A program made the position numbers and the translations under genes. From an uncultured Thiohalocapsa sp. (GTDB lineage Bacteria > Pseudomonadota > Gammaproteobacteria > Chromatiales > Chromatiaceae): 64,000 nucleotides of DNA. Every line of letters begins with the position of its first letter. Within the stretch, counting starts at the first letter, position 1. The stretch covers positions 1-64,000 of the forward strand of contig NZ_CAJXYK010000010.1 in NCBI RefSeq assembly GCF_913063425.1, written 5' to 3'. Below the pieces are notes generated by a model that did not search any database, was not told the DNA's origin, and saw only the letters and a list, made by a program, of their open reading frames with translations. Below are positions 18,986 through 28,156 of the stretch, one piece after another.

Positions 18986-19369
18986 ATGCGCTTGCTTCCC
19001 CTGCTGTTGGCCGTCCTCCTGCCGCCGCCCCTGTTCGCGGGAAGCGACCCGGCCCCGCCCCTGCCGAGCTACCAACAGGCGCTCGAAGCCTTTCAGGCCG
19101 AGCGCGCCAAGGCGGGCGGGCCGAAGCTCAACGCCTCTGATCGGGCGGTGATGGAGCGGGCCGCCACGGACCTGGCCGCGGCCATGCCCGACCCCGGCCT
19201 GCCGGTGGCTGGACAGGCGCCCGATTTCACATTGCCCAAAGCCTTGGGCACGTCGGTCCGACTCGCCGACCTGCTGGCCGACGGCCCGGTGGTGCTGACG
19301 TTCTATCCGGCATCGAGGATCGCCTGTGCGGTCTTGGAGACTTGCCGCGATCGCTTGTTATCCGTGTAG
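18986..19369 (+). pseudogene. Exported redoxin (AhpC/TSA-like), truncated
   Basis: A signal peptide (LLPLLLAVLLPPPLFAG) is followed by a helical part and the start of a peroxiredoxin fold: GQAPDFTLPKALGTSVRLADLL...GPVVLTFY. The active-site segment that should follow VVLTFY (typically RG-x-WCPYC) is missing. From about 19305 the frame reads into the 3' end of a minus-strand coupling-protein fragment and stops after about 20 foreign residues. The native gene is therefore cut at residue ~106 before its catalytic cysteine; product presumed inactive. Confidence 0.75.
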
Positions 19370-19917
19370 CTGAAGCTGGTCTGCTTGACCGTCTTCTGCC
19401 CGACGATCTTCGAGATCGCCTCGGCCAGATCCCGCCGATGCACCCCGGGGGCCGGTAGTAGACTCGTGCCCTGTGGTTGTCGATGAAGGCCTCGGCGAGC
19501 TCGCGGCCGTAGACCGCGTGGAGCTGGGCCTCGGACTGGATCACCGTTGCGATGCGGATGCCCCAGCCGCGGACGTAGGAGAGCGCGCGCACCAGCTTCT
19601 CCATGCGCCCGAGCGACAGGAGCTCCCCCTATCTGATCAAGCCGCAGCAGCAGGACCGGGACGTTGAGGTCCGGATCATCGACCGGCGTCTCCCCGGCCT
19701 TGGTATTGGCCGCGAGGAAGAGCTCCATCAGGAACCGCACCAGGGGGTCGAGCCCTTGCAGGTCGTTCGGCACGATGGCGATGTAGAGCGACATCGGCTC
19801 GCGGCGGAACCGGCGCAGGTCGAGCTTGGTGCGGGACGTCGCCCGGTCGATGAGCGGATTGGCCCACAGGGTGTGCTTGGTGGCCAGCGCCGACTTGATG
19901 GAGCAGACTGTTCCCAC
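19303..19917 (-). pseudogene. TraG/VirD4-type coupling protein fragment
   Basis: Three frames must be joined to recover a piece of a type IV secretion coupling ATPase: LWANPLIDRATS...REPMSLYIAIVPNDLQGLDPLVRFLMELF...VLLL in one frame; LLSLGRMEKLVRALSYVRGW and IATVIQSEAQLHAVYG...FIDNHRARVYYRPP in a second; and RRDLAEAISKIVGQKTVKQTSFSYTDNKRSR back in the first. The Walker B area (normally LLLLDEF) lies at the first break. N- and C-terminal parts are absent. This is a degenerate remnant of a conjugative or integrative element that interrupts the redoxin gene. Confidence 0.75.
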
Positions 19918-20250
19918 CCGGGGGCGTCTCCGACTCGTGGCAGAAGCTCCGGATGTAGCACCGGCAGAACGAGGACAGCGCGATGCCCTGCCCCGCCAGC
20001 ACGGAAGGTCCGCACAGCGGTCGCTACGGCCGCGTTCATCCGTAGGGTCCGCTCTGCGGACCGTTCGCGCTCACAGGGTCCCAGGTCCCCGGCGTATTCG
20101 GAACTGCATCAGGCTTGGCCGGGTCAGCGCGGCGGGGAAGGCGCGCCCACGGTGGACGCTCTCGGGCGGTAGGCTTAAGCTGCGCGCTTGCCATCGGGGC
20201 GGACCGTCGCGCCGCCCAGCGAGCACCGGCGCCAGCAGTCCGCAGCATCC
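19918..20250. other. Region between the conjugation remnant and the GT operon
   Basis: 333 bases with no credible gene. The first 100 bases may be further decayed conjugation-element DNA, but no homology was recognised. The last part must hold the promoter of the GT2 gene; no clear hexamers were found. Confidence 0.3.
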
Positions 20251-21312
20251 ATGACCCAGCCCGATCCCCACGCACTGCCCGACGCGGCGAGCATCTCTGC
20301 GCCGCCGCCTGCCGACCCGGCGGCGGACCCGCGCAGCCTGTCCGTGGTGATCCCGCTGTATGAGGAGGCGGAGAATGTCGCGCCGTTGCTCGCGCGGGTG
20401 CACGAGGGGCTGGCGGACTACCGGCACCCGTGGGAGCTGATCCTGGTGGACGACGGCAGCCGGGACGGCACCGCCGAGCGCGTGCAGGCAGAGGCGGACC
20501 ACTACGGCCGGCACGTGCGCGTGATCCGCTTCCGCCGCAACTTCGGGCAGACGGCGGCGATGCAGGCGGGCTTCGATGCCGCCCGCGGGCACCTGGTGGC
20601 GAGCCTGGACGGGGACCTTCAGAACGATCCGGCGGATATTCCGCGCATGGTCGAGGAGCTGGTGGACCGGGACCTGGACCTGCTCCAGGGCTGGCGCCGG
20701 GATCGCCAGGATGCGCTGGTGAAACGCAAGCTGCCCTCGCGCATCGCCAATGCGCTCATCGGTCGGGTGACCGGCGTGACGCTGCACGACTATGGCTGCA
20801 GCCTGAAGGTCTACCGCGCCGAGATCATCAAGGAAGTCCGGCTGTTCGGCGAGATGCACCGGTTCATCCCGGTGTGGGTGGCGGGCATCACGGACCCGGC
20901 GCGCATCGGCGAGACGGAGGTGAGCCATCGCGCGCGGGAGCGGGGGGCGTCCAAGTACGGCATCTCGCGCACCTTCCGGGTGCTGCTGGACCTGCTGGTG
21001 GCGTTCTTCTTTCTGCGCTACGGCGCGCGGCCGGGGCACTTCTTCGGTGCCATCGGGCTCGGCTTCGGCGCCGTCGGCGGGCTGATGATGGCCTGGCTCC
21101 TGGTCGTCAAGTTCGGCTTCGGCGAGGACATCGGCCAGCGCCCGCTGCTGTTCATGGCCATCCTGCTGCTGGTGGCGTCCATCCAGTTCCTCACCACCGG
21201 CGTGCTGGCGGAGGTGCTCTCCCGGACCTTCTTCGCCTCCCACGAGCGCACGCACCATTGCATCCGCTGGCAGTCGGACCCGAAGCGGGCTGGCTGGAAG
21301 GGGGCGGCTTGA
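20251..21312 (+). CDS. GT2 family polyprenyl-phosphate glycosyltransferase
   Basis: 353 residues. The GT-A domain has LSVVIPLYEEAENV, ELILVDDGSRDGT, FGQTAAMQAGFDAARG and the metal-binding SLDGDLQNDP; two C-terminal membrane segments follow (about FFGAIGLGFGAVGGLMMAWLL and LLFMAILLLVASIQFLTTGVL). This is the ArnC/GtrB/DPM1-like layout: transfer of a sugar from a nucleotide sugar to undecaprenyl phosphate on the cytoplasmic face. It overlaps the GT39 gene by four bases (TTGA), and a PAP2 phosphatase follows, so it likely supplies the lipid-linked donor for the next protein. Confidence 0.87.
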   Translation: MTQPDPHALPDAASISAPPPADPAADPRSLSVVIPLYEEAENVAPLLARVHEGLADYRHPWELILVDDGSRDGTAERVQAEADHYGRHVRVIRFRRNFGQTAAMQAGFDAARGHLVASLDGDLQNDPADIPRMVEELVDRDLDLLQGWRRDRQDALVKRKLPSRIANALIGRVTGVTLHDYGCSLKVYRAEIIKEVRLFGEMHRFIPVWVAGITDPARIGETEVSHRARERGASKYGISRTFRVLLDLLVAFFFLRYGARPGHFFGAIGLGFGAVGGLMMAWLLVVKFGFGEDIGQRPLLFMAILLLVASIQFLTTGVLAEVLSRTFFASHERTHHCIRWQSDPKRAGWKGAA

Positions 21313-22910
21313 GCCCGAACGACGCGCGGCGGGCGCCGGCGGACGCGCTGTTCAACCCGCCGGCGGCCTTCGCTCTGCTGGCGCTGGCGGTGTGGCTCGC
21401 CTTCTTCTGGCAGCTCGGCGCCGTGCCGCTCTACGACCTGGACGAGGGCGCCTTCACCGAGGCCACGCGGGAGATGCTGGCCTCCGGCAACTTCATCACG
21501 CCGCACCGCGACGGCGAGCCGCGCTACGACAAGCCGGTGCTGATCTACTGGCTGCAGGCGGCGTCGGTGTCGGCGCTTGGCCTCAACGAATTTGCACTGC
21601 GGCTGCCCTCGGCCATCGCCGCGACGCTCTGGCTCGCGGCGCTCTGGGGCTTCACCCGCTCGCGCGTCGATGCGACCACCGCGACCGTCGCCGCGCTCAT
21701 CATGGCCTTCGGGCTCCAGGTGGCCATCATCGGTAAGGCGGCGGTGGCCGACGCGGTGCTGAACCTGTTCATTGCGCTGGCCTTCTTCGACATCTACCGA
21801 TGGCTGGAGAACCCACGGCAGGGCGTGCTGCTGCGGGTCTATCTGTGGCTGGGCTTAGGCTTCCTCACCAAGGGGCCGGTGGCGGTGTTCTTTCCGCTGT
21901 TGGTGAGCTTTGCCTACTGCCTGTCGCTGGCGCGCTTCAGGGACTGGCTGCGGGCCGTGTTTGCGCCGCTGGGGTGGCTCGTGTTCATCGCCGTCGCCGG
22001 GCCCTGGTATCTGGCCATCTACCTCGACGATGGGCCCGGGTTCTTCCGGAGCTTCTTCCTGGAGCACAACGTCGGCCGCTACGGCGGGGTCAAGCACGGC
22101 CACGCGGGCTTTCCGGGCTACTATTTCGTGATGCTGCCGGTGGTGCTGCTGCCCTTCACGGGCTGGTTCCTGCGCCTGCTGCCGATGGTGCGGGCGCTGT
22201 GGGCGGACCCGCTGGACCGATTCCTGTTGCTGTGGTTCGGCTTCGTCTTTGTGACCTTCTCCTTTTCGGACACCAAGCTGCCGCATTACATGGTCTACGG
22301 CATCACGCCCCTGTTCCTGCTGATGGCCCGCCATCGCGACGCGCTCAGGAGCCGCTGGCTCGCCTTCGGCCCGCCGCTTTCGTTCATGGCGCTGCTGGCG
22401 GCGCTGCCGCTGATGCTGCCGCTGCTGGCGGGCCAGGCGGACCGGGTGCATGAGCAGGCCATGTTCGCCGAGGGCACCCAAGTCCTGGACTGGGTCTACG
22501 TGCTGACGACGCTGGCCGGGCTCACGACCCTGCTGCTGCTCGCTTACGTCCCACGCATCCCGGTCTGGCAGCGGCTGCTGCTGGCGGGCGTGGTGCAGAC
22601 CCTGGTGGTGTTCGGCGCCCTGGTGCCGCGGGTGTTCGCGGTGATGCAGGCGCCGGTGAAGCAGGCGGCGCTGATTGCGCGGGAGCTGGATCAGCCGACG
22701 GTGGTGTTCCGCACCAGCATGCCGAGCTTCAGCGTCTACCGCGACGCCATCACACCGCAGGTGGACCGGCCCGAGCCCGGTGAGCTGGTGTTCTTGCGCG
22801 TGGACAAGCTGGACGATCTTGCGGCGAGCCGCCCGGATGATGCGCTCGTCATCCTCTATCGCCGCGGGCATGTGGCCCTGGTGACCTTCGCGGGCGGTGG
22901 TGATGGCTGA
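21309..22910 (+). CDS. ArnT-like GT39 glycosyltransferase
   Basis: 533 residues, about eleven to twelve membrane segments. The N-terminal catalytic loop LYDLDEGAFTEATREML and the following PHRDGEPRYDKPVLIYWLQ are hallmarks of ArnT/PMT-like lipid-to-target glycosyltransferases. LGLGFLTKGPVAVFFPLL and FSFSDTKLPHYMVYGI are also typical. A TTG start at 21309 overlaps the preceding stop (TTGA), indicating coupled translation. It probably moves a sugar from undecaprenyl phosphate to lipid A or another envelope acceptor in the periplasm; the acceptor is not defined. Confidence 0.87.
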   Translation: MSPNDARRAPADALFNPPAAFALLALAVWLAFFWQLGAVPLYDLDEGAFTEATREMLASGNFITPHRDGEPRYDKPVLIYWLQAASVSALGLNEFALRLPSAIAATLWLAALWGFTRSRVDATTATVAALIMAFGLQVAIIGKAAVADAVLNLFIALAFFDIYRWLENPRQGVLLRVYLWLGLGFLTKGPVAVFFPLLVSFAYCLSLARFRDWLRAVFAPLGWLVFIAVAGPWYLAIYLDDGPGFFRSFFLEHNVGRYGGVKHGHAGFPGYYFVMLPVVLLPFTGWFLRLLPMVRALWADPLDRFLLLWFGFVFVTFSFSDTKLPHYMVYGITPLFLLMARHRDALRSRWLAFGPPLSFMALLAALPLMLPLLAGQADRVHEQAMFAEGTQVLDWVYVLTTLAGLTTLLLLAYVPRIPVWQRLLLAGVVQTLVVFGALVPRVFAVMQAPVKQAALIARELDQPTVVFRTSMPSFSVYRDAITPQVDRPEPGELVFLRVDKLDDLAASRPDDALVILYRRGHVALVTFAGGGDG

Positions 22911-23799
22911 CGGCGGCGTGTCGCAGCCTGCCGGCTGGCTTCGCCTGTGGCGCGCCCTCGGCGAGGACCTGGATGCGGCGCTCTCCCGCGGTGCCGCCAG
23001 GGATGCCTGGCCGGACGCGCCCGCCGTGGCCTGGCTCACGCATGCGGCGCTCGCCGCATTGGTGCTGGGTGCGGGTCTTTGGCTGCTGGTGGGCTATCAC
23101 GCGGGCTTCGGCACCCTCAACGCCGCTGCGGCGCAGCTGCCCGGCAGGCTCTGGCAGGGGCTCACGGTGCTCGGGGACGAGCGGGTGGCCTTCGCGCTCA
23201 GCCTGTTCCTGGCCCGCCGCCACCCGCGGGTGTTCTGGGCGCTCATCTTCGCGGCGCTGGTGGCGACACTGTACTCCCGCGGCCTCAAGCCCTTGCTGGA
23301 CGCGGCCCGACCGCCGGCGGTGCTGGAGCCCGGCAGCTTCAACCTCATCGGTCCCGCCCATCGCGGCGAGAGCTTTCCGTCCGGGCACAGCGTGACCGCG
23401 GGGGTCTTCTTCGGCGTGCTGGCGCTGTTTGCCCGGCGGCGGGCGTGGCGCGCAGTGTTCCTGCTGCTGGCAGTCGGTGTGGGCCTGAGCCGCACGGCGG
23501 TGGGCGTGCATTGGCCGGTGGATGTGGCCTTCGGGCTCGGCGGCGGCTGGCTTGCGGTGATCATCGGCGCACGGCTGGCGCGGCGCAGCCCATTGGGCAT
23601 CCAGGACGGCTCGGTGCATCTGGCCTTCGTGACCCTCGCGGCCATCGTCAGCGTCGGGCTTTGGTTTGACGACGGCGGGTACCCGGCGGCCGGGCTGTGG
23701 CTCCAGCTGCTCTGTGTCGCGGCGCTGGGTGCCGCGCTGCTCGGCTATGCGGTGCTGCCCCTGGCTCGCGGCATGCGGCAGATTGCAGGCGGCGGGTAG
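22903..23799 (+). CDS. PAP2-family membrane phosphatase
   Basis: 298 residues with about six membrane segments. The three phosphatase motifs are present: KPLLDAARPP (KxxxxxxRP), PSGHSVTAG (PSGH) and SRTAVGVHWPVD (SRxxxxxHxxxD). Such enzymes dephosphorylate lipid phosphates or pyrophosphates such as undecaprenyl pyrophosphate or lipid A. The ATG at 22903 overlaps the end of the GT39 gene by eight bases. Together the three genes form a tight envelope-lipid modification operon. The lipid substrate is not known. Confidence 0.85.
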   Translation: MADGGVSQPAGWLRLWRALGEDLDAALSRGAARDAWPDAPAVAWLTHAALAALVLGAGLWLLVGYHAGFGTLNAAAAQLPGRLWQGLTVLGDERVAFALSLFLARRHPRVFWALIFAALVATLYSRGLKPLLDAARPPAVLEPGSFNLIGPAHRGESFPSGHSVTAGVFFGVLALFARRRAWRAVFLLLAVGVGLSRTAVGVHWPVDVAFGLGGGWLAVIIGARLARRSPLGIQDGSVHLAFVTLAAIVSVGLWFDDGGYPAAGLWLQLLCVAALGAALLGYAVLPLARGMRQIAGGG

Positions 23800-24003
23800 G
23801 CGGTTGCGGCTGCGGTTGCCTTGGGCCTTGGCGTTGGGCCTCCCGGCGTCGGCCCAACCTACGGCGGCATGTCTGCGATTCTCACCCAAGCCGCTCGGCG
23901 AGGCCGGGATCAGGTGCACGCTGCACGTTCTACGCCTGCACTGCCTTTGGCCCTGATGTACCCATCCCCGCCGCGAGCCAGCGCTGCCACCGCCCGGCGT
24001 CCA

Positions 24004-24849
24004 ATGCGCCGGCTGCTGACCTGGCTGCTGCTGACCTGGCTGTTGCCGGCAACCGCCGCCGTGGCGGATGGCGGGTTGCCGCGGGTCATGGGCACGAACC
24101 TGTGCGCGGACCTGCTGTTGGCTGCGGTGGCGGCACCGCAGCAGATCGTCTCGCTGTCCCGACAGAGTCAGGACCCGGCGCTCTCGCCCATCGCCGAGCG
24201 CGCGGCGGCCTATCCCGGCAACGCCGGCGGCGTCGAGGATCTGCTCTATCACCGCCCGGACAAGGCGCTGGTGTATCGCGGCTGGACCGGCGGGCGCTTC
24301 GGTGGGCTGCTGGCGGGGCAGGGCATCGAGCTCATCGAGGTGCCCTATCCCACGGACTGGGACGACGCGCTTGCCACCACCCGCCGCGTCGCCGCGCAGA
24401 TCGGCCGCGCCGAGACCGGCGCCGCGCTGGTGGCTGATGCGGCGCGGCGCATGCGCGAGCTGGCCCAGGATCTGCCGGCGCTGCGGGCGCTCTATCTCCG
24501 GCCGGGCGGCGGCAGCGCGGGCTCGGGCACCTATGTGGACGATGTGCTGACCCGCCTCGGGCTTGTGAATCTCGCTGCCGCGCACGGCCATGCAGGCTGG
24601 GGCGCCTATCCGCTGGAGCGCATCGTCACGGACCCGCCGGATGTCTTTCTGCTCGGCTACTTCGAGCAGCGCCAGGCGCTCACCGCATCGGCCTACGCCC
24701 GCCACCCGCTGCTGCAGCGGCTGCTGGCGCGCATCCCGACGGTGCAGGTGCCAAGCCGGCTGTTCGGCTGCGGCGGGCTGGAGCTGGTGGGCGCCGCCGA
24801 GGTCATCGCCGACCAGGTGGGAACCATTGCCGAGGGCGATGGGTCATGA
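24004..24849 (+). CDS. BtuF-like periplasmic binding protein
   Basis: 281 residues with a signal peptide (LLTWLLLTWLLPATAAVADG). It has the helical-backbone fold of metal-chelate binding proteins: VMGTNLCADLLLAAV, a VEDLLYHRPDKALVY motif, GTYVDDVLTRLGLVNLA and DPPDVFLLGYF. It precedes permease and ATPase genes and a cobyrinate synthase gene, so corrinoid or a precursor is the likely ligand. The ATG at 24004 is chosen because the signal peptide starts there; an upstream in-frame ATG exists at 23956. It overlaps the permease gene by four bases. Confidence 0.8.
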   Translation: MRRLLTWLLLTWLLPATAAVADGGLPRVMGTNLCADLLLAAVAAPQQIVSLSRQSQDPALSPIAERAAAYPGNAGGVEDLLYHRPDKALVYRGWTGGRFGGLLAGQGIELIEVPYPTDWDDALATTRRVAAQIGRAETGAALVADAARRMRELAQDLPALRALYLRPGGGSAGSGTYVDDVLTRLGLVNLAAAHGHAGWGAYPLERIVTDPPDVFLLGYFEQRQALTASAYARHPLLQRLLARIPTVQVPSRLFGCGGLELVGAAEVIADQVGTIAEGDGS

Positions 24850-25955
24850 CCGCGGGGTTGTCTGCGGCGGAGCGCCCTGCTGTGCCCGGGCCGGGGCCCG
24901 GGCCCGGGGCTCGGCCTGAGACCGGCGCCGTGACGGCAACCGGTGACGGCCGCGCAGCGTCATGGGTGCGCCAGCTCGGCCTCGTCGGCCTGCTGACGGC
25001 GGCCCTGCTGGTGCTGAGCCTTTTGTCTCTGGGCTTCGGCGCCGCGCCGATGGACTGGGGCGAGGTGCTGCGGGGCTTGGTCGGCACCGGCCCCGGGGAG
25101 CACCGCCTCATCGTGCAGCAGATCCGCTTGCCGCGGGTGCTGCTGGCCTGGCTGGTGGGGGCGTCCCTCGGCATGTCCGGGGCGGCCCTGCAGGGGCTGC
25201 TGCGCAATCCGCTGGCGGAGCCGGGGCTGCTCGGCATCTCCGCGAGCGCCGGCCTGGGTGCGGTCTTGGCCCTTTACTTCGGGCTCACGGCGGTGAGCAT
25301 CTGGTCCCTGCCGGCGGCGGCCATGACGGGCGCGCTGCTGGCGACGCTGGTGCTCTATGCGCTGACCCGCGGCGGGGCCTCGAACCTGACACTCATCCTG
25401 GCCGGCGTCGCGCTGTCCTCGCTGGCGGGCGCGCTGACCTCGCTGGCGCTCAATCTGGCGCCGAATCCCGCGAGCGTGCAGGACATCGTGCTCTGGCTGC
25501 TCGGGTCCGTTGCGGACCGCAGCCTCGCCGATGTGCACCTGGTGCTGCCTTTCGTCGCCGCCGGCGCCGCGCTGCTGCTGGCGGCGGCCCCGTCGCTGAC
25601 GCTGTTGACCCTGGGCGAAGCGGAAGCCAGCAGCCTCGGCGTCCACCTGCCGCGGCTGCGGGCGCTGGTGATCATGGGGTCCGCGTTGTCGGTGGGTGCC
25701 TGCGTGTCGGTGACCGGCACCATCGGCTTTGTCGGGCTGGTGGTGCCGCACCTGCTGCGGGGGCTGGTGGGGCATCGGCCCGGGCGGCTGCTGCTGCCGA
25801 GTGCGCTGGGCGGCGCGCTGCTGGTGCTGGCGGCGGACCTCACCATCCGCCTGCTGGATACACCGCAGCAGCTGATGCTCGGGGTGGTCACGGCATTGGT
25901 GGGGGCACCCTTCTTCCTGGTGCTGGTGCTCAAGAGCCGGCGGACCCTGCCATGA
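24846..25955 (+). CDS. FecCD/BtuC-type ABC permease
   Basis: 369 residues. After a proline/glycine-rich cytosolic N-terminus (PGPGPGPGARP) come about ten membrane segments of the BtuC family, with RLPRVLLAWLVGASLGMSGA, LQGLLRNPLAEPGLLGISAS, VTGTIGFVGLVVPHLLRGLVG and the C-terminal VVTALVGAPFFLVLVLK. The GTIGFVGL(V/I)VPH stretch contacts the ATPase. It should form the channel for corrinoid import. The ATG is coupled to the preceding gene by an ATGA overlap. Confidence 0.88.
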   Translation: MTAGLSAAERPAVPGPGPGPGARPETGAVTATGDGRAASWVRQLGLVGLLTAALLVLSLLSLGFGAAPMDWGEVLRGLVGTGPGEHRLIVQQIRLPRVLLAWLVGASLGMSGAALQGLLRNPLAEPGLLGISASAGLGAVLALYFGLTAVSIWSLPAAAMTGALLATLVLYALTRGGASNLTLILAGVALSSLAGALTSLALNLAPNPASVQDIVLWLLGSVADRSLADVHLVLPFVAAGAALLLAAAPSLTLLTLGEAEASSLGVHLPRLRALVIMGSALSVGACVSVTGTIGFVGLVVPHLLRGLVGHRPGRLLLPSALGGALLVLAADLTIRLLDTPQQLMLGVVTALVGAPFFLVLVLKSRRTLP

Positions 25956-25965
25956 GACCCGGGTC

Positions 25966-26817
25966 GTGAGATCGGCGTCCGCGAGCCTGTTGTCGGTCAC
26001 CGGACTCTCGGTGCACCTCGGCGGCCGCGCCCTGGTGACAGGCGTGGAGCTCAGCGTCGAGCACGGCCAGATGCTGGGGCTCATCGGCCCCAACGGTGCC
26101 GGCAAGTCGACGGTGGTGAAGGCCATCGCCCAGCTTCTCCCGTATGCGGGCGCGATGCACCTGGAAGGCGCGCGGCTGAGCCGGCTCGCCGCCCGGGAGC
26201 GGGGGCGGAAGCTTGCGTATCTGAGCCAGGAGGATCAGGTCCAATGGCCCATTACCGTAGCGGAGCTGGTGGCGTTGGGCCGCTATCCCCACCGCTCCGG
26301 CTGGGGCGGCGCACCGGGCGCCGGGGACCGCGCCGCCATCGAGGCCGCGATGCACGCGGCGGACGTCTGGACCCTGCGCGGGCGGCGCGCGGACCAGCTC
26401 TCCGGCGGCGAGCGCGCCCGCGCCCGGCTCGCCCGGGTGCTGGCGGTGCAGGCGCCGCTGGTGCTGGCCGACGAGCCGGTGGCGGCGCTGGACCCGCGCC
26501 ACCAGCTGGAGGTCATGGCACTGCTGCGCGGGCATTGCGAGGACGGCGGTGGGGCCATCGTGGTGCTGCATGATCTGACGCTCGCGAGCCGCTTCTGCGA
26601 CCGGCTGCTGCTGGTGGATCAGGGCCAGCCCGTGGCGGCCGGTCCCGTGGACCATGTGCTGGTGCCGGGCAACCTGCGGGCGGTGTATGGCATCGATGCC
26701 GTCACGGGCATGCACCGGGGCCAGCGCTACATCGTGCCCTGGTCGCTGGAGCAGGGCGGTGCTCACCAGCCTGATCGCAACACAAGTGCGAATGCGCATG
26801 CAAAGCCGTCTCATTGA
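25966..26817 (+). CDS. BtuD-type ABC ATPase
   Basis: 283 residues. Walker A is GPNGAGKST, the Q-loop is in YLSQEDQVQWP, the signature is QLSGGERARARLARVL, Walker B is LVLADEPVAALDP and the switch His is in VVLHDLTLAS. The start is GTG at 25966, ten bases after the permease stop. It energises the transporter formed with the two preceding gene products. Its 3' end overlaps the start of the cobyrinate synthase gene. Confidence 0.88.
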   Translation: MRSASASLLSVTGLSVHLGGRALVTGVELSVEHGQMLGLIGPNGAGKSTVVKAIAQLLPYAGAMHLEGARLSRLAARERGRKLAYLSQEDQVQWPITVAELVALGRYPHRSGWGGAPGAGDRAAIEAAMHAADVWTLRGRRADQLSGGERARARLARVLAVQAPLVLADEPVAALDPRHQLEVMALLRGHCEDGGGAIVVLHDLTLASRFCDRLLLVDQGQPVAAGPVDHVLVPGNLRAVYGIDAVTGMHRGQRYIVPWSLEQGGAHQPDRNTSANAHAKPSH

Positions 26818-28138
26818 CATCGAATCGGCCAGCAGGCCAGACACGGCCCCGGCGCGTCATTGCCCGGCCCTGCTGCTCGCGGCCACCGCATCGGGTCAGG
26901 GCAAGACGACGCTCACCGCCGCGCTCGCCCGCCACCACGCCCGTCTGGGCCGGCGGGTGCGGGTGTTCAAGGTCGGGCCGGATTTTCTTGATCCGATGAT
27001 TCTGGCCCAGGCGAGCGGCGACGACGTGCTGGCGCTGGATCTGTGGATGGTGGGCGCGGCCGAATGCCGGCGGCTGCTGTTCGAGGCCGCGGCACAGGCG
27101 GACCTGATCCTGGTGGAGGGCGCAATGGGGCTCTTCGACGGCGAGCCCAGCGCCGCCGACCTGGCCCTGCGCTTCGGCCTGCCCGTGGTGGCGCTGATGG
27201 ACGCCCGCGGCATGGGCCAGACCTTCGGCGCGCTGGCCCTGGGGCTCGCGAGCCGGCGGCGGGACCTGGAGCTTGCGGGCGTGGTGGCGAACCGCGTCGG
27301 CAGCGATCGCCACCGGGAGATGCTCACCGCCGGCTTGCCGCAGGGGCTGCCATTGCTGGCCACACTGCCGCGGCTGGACGACGTTGCCCTGCCGAGCCGG
27401 CATCTCGGGCTGGTGCAGGCGGCGGAGATCGCCGATCTGGATCAGCGCCTGGATGCGGTGGCGGATACGCTCGCCGAGACTGCGCTGGCTTCGCTGCTGC
27501 CGGAGGTCGCCTTCCAACGGCCTGCGGGAGCGCCCAAACCGCCCGCTCTGCTGCGGGGGCGCCGCATCGCCGTGGCCCGGGATGCTGCCTTCTCCTTTCT
27601 GTATCCGGAGAATCTGTGGCTGCTTGAGGCCTTGGGCGCGGACCTGTACTTCTTCTCCCCGCTGGCCGATGCGGATGTGAAGGCAGACGCGGTGTACCTG
27701 CCGGGTGGCTATCCGGAGCTCCACCTCGCGCCGCTTGCGGCGAACCGCGCCATGCATGCCGCGCTGGGCTCACACCTCGCGGCGGGCCGGCCCATTTACG
27801 CCGAATGCGGCGGCATGCTCTATCTGCTGGAGCGCCTCTCGGACACGGCCGGCCAGGGTGCCGATCTGCTGGGCCTGCTGCCGGGACAGGCGCAGATGCA
27901 GCCGCGGCTCGCCGGCCTCGGCATGCAGGCCCTGTGGCTTGCCGACGGCGAGATCCGCGGGCACAGCTTCCACCATTCCCGCATGACCACGCCCGTGGAA
28001 CCGACAACCCACGGCGTGCGCCAGCATGGCGAGCGGCCCGGCGAGCCCTTCTACGCGCTCGGGCCATTGCGCGCGAGCTACCTGCATCTTTACTTCCCGT
28101 CCAACCCGGTGGCGGCGGCGCGGCTGTTCCTGCCCTGA
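26792..28138 (+). CDS. cobB/cbiA: Cobyrinate a,c-diamide synthase
   Basis: 448 residues. N-terminal dethiobiotin-synthetase-like domain with the P-loop ATASGQGKTTL, KVGPDFLDPMIL and VEGAMGLFDG; C-terminal class I glutamine amidotransferase-like domain with YLPGGYPELH, the nucleophile in YAECGGMLYL and HSFHHSR. The enzyme amidates the a and c side chains of cobyrinate using ATP and glutamine. Start is uncertain among GTG 26786, ATG 26792 and ATG 26798, all inside the end of the ATPase gene. Co-location with the transporter suggests import of incomplete corrinoids, or shared control. Confidence 0.88.
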   Translation: MRMQSRLIDIESASRPDTAPARHCPALLLAATASGQGKTTLTAALARHHARLGRRVRVFKVGPDFLDPMILAQASGDDVLALDLWMVGAAECRRLLFEAAAQADLILVEGAMGLFDGEPSAADLALRFGLPVVALMDARGMGQTFGALALGLASRRRDLELAGVVANRVGSDRHREMLTAGLPQGLPLLATLPRLDDVALPSRHLGLVQAAEIADLDQRLDAVADTLAETALASLLPEVAFQRPAGAPKPPALLRGRRIAVARDAAFSFLYPENLWLLEALGADLYFFSPLADADVKADAVYLPGGYPELHLAPLAANRAMHAALGSHLAAGRPIYAECGGMLYLLERLSDTAGQGADLLGLLPGQAQMQPRLAGLGMQALWLADGEIRGHSFHHSRMTTPVEPTTHGVRQHGERPGEPFYALGPLRASYLHLYFPSNPVAAARLFLP

Positions 28139-28156
28139 GGGGCGGTACTGGCGGCG

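Noticed and set aside
20430..21308. N-terminal extension of the GT39 gene to 20430
   Set aside because: The frame is open, but this part is a shadow of the GT2 gene; real GT39 homology begins after the TTG at 21309.
23800..24003. Cobalamin riboswitch upstream of the btuF-like gene
   Set aside because: None of the conserved B12-box elements (GCCACTG, the GCCCCCGCAACTG stretch) could be found; only loosely similar GC-rich segments are present.
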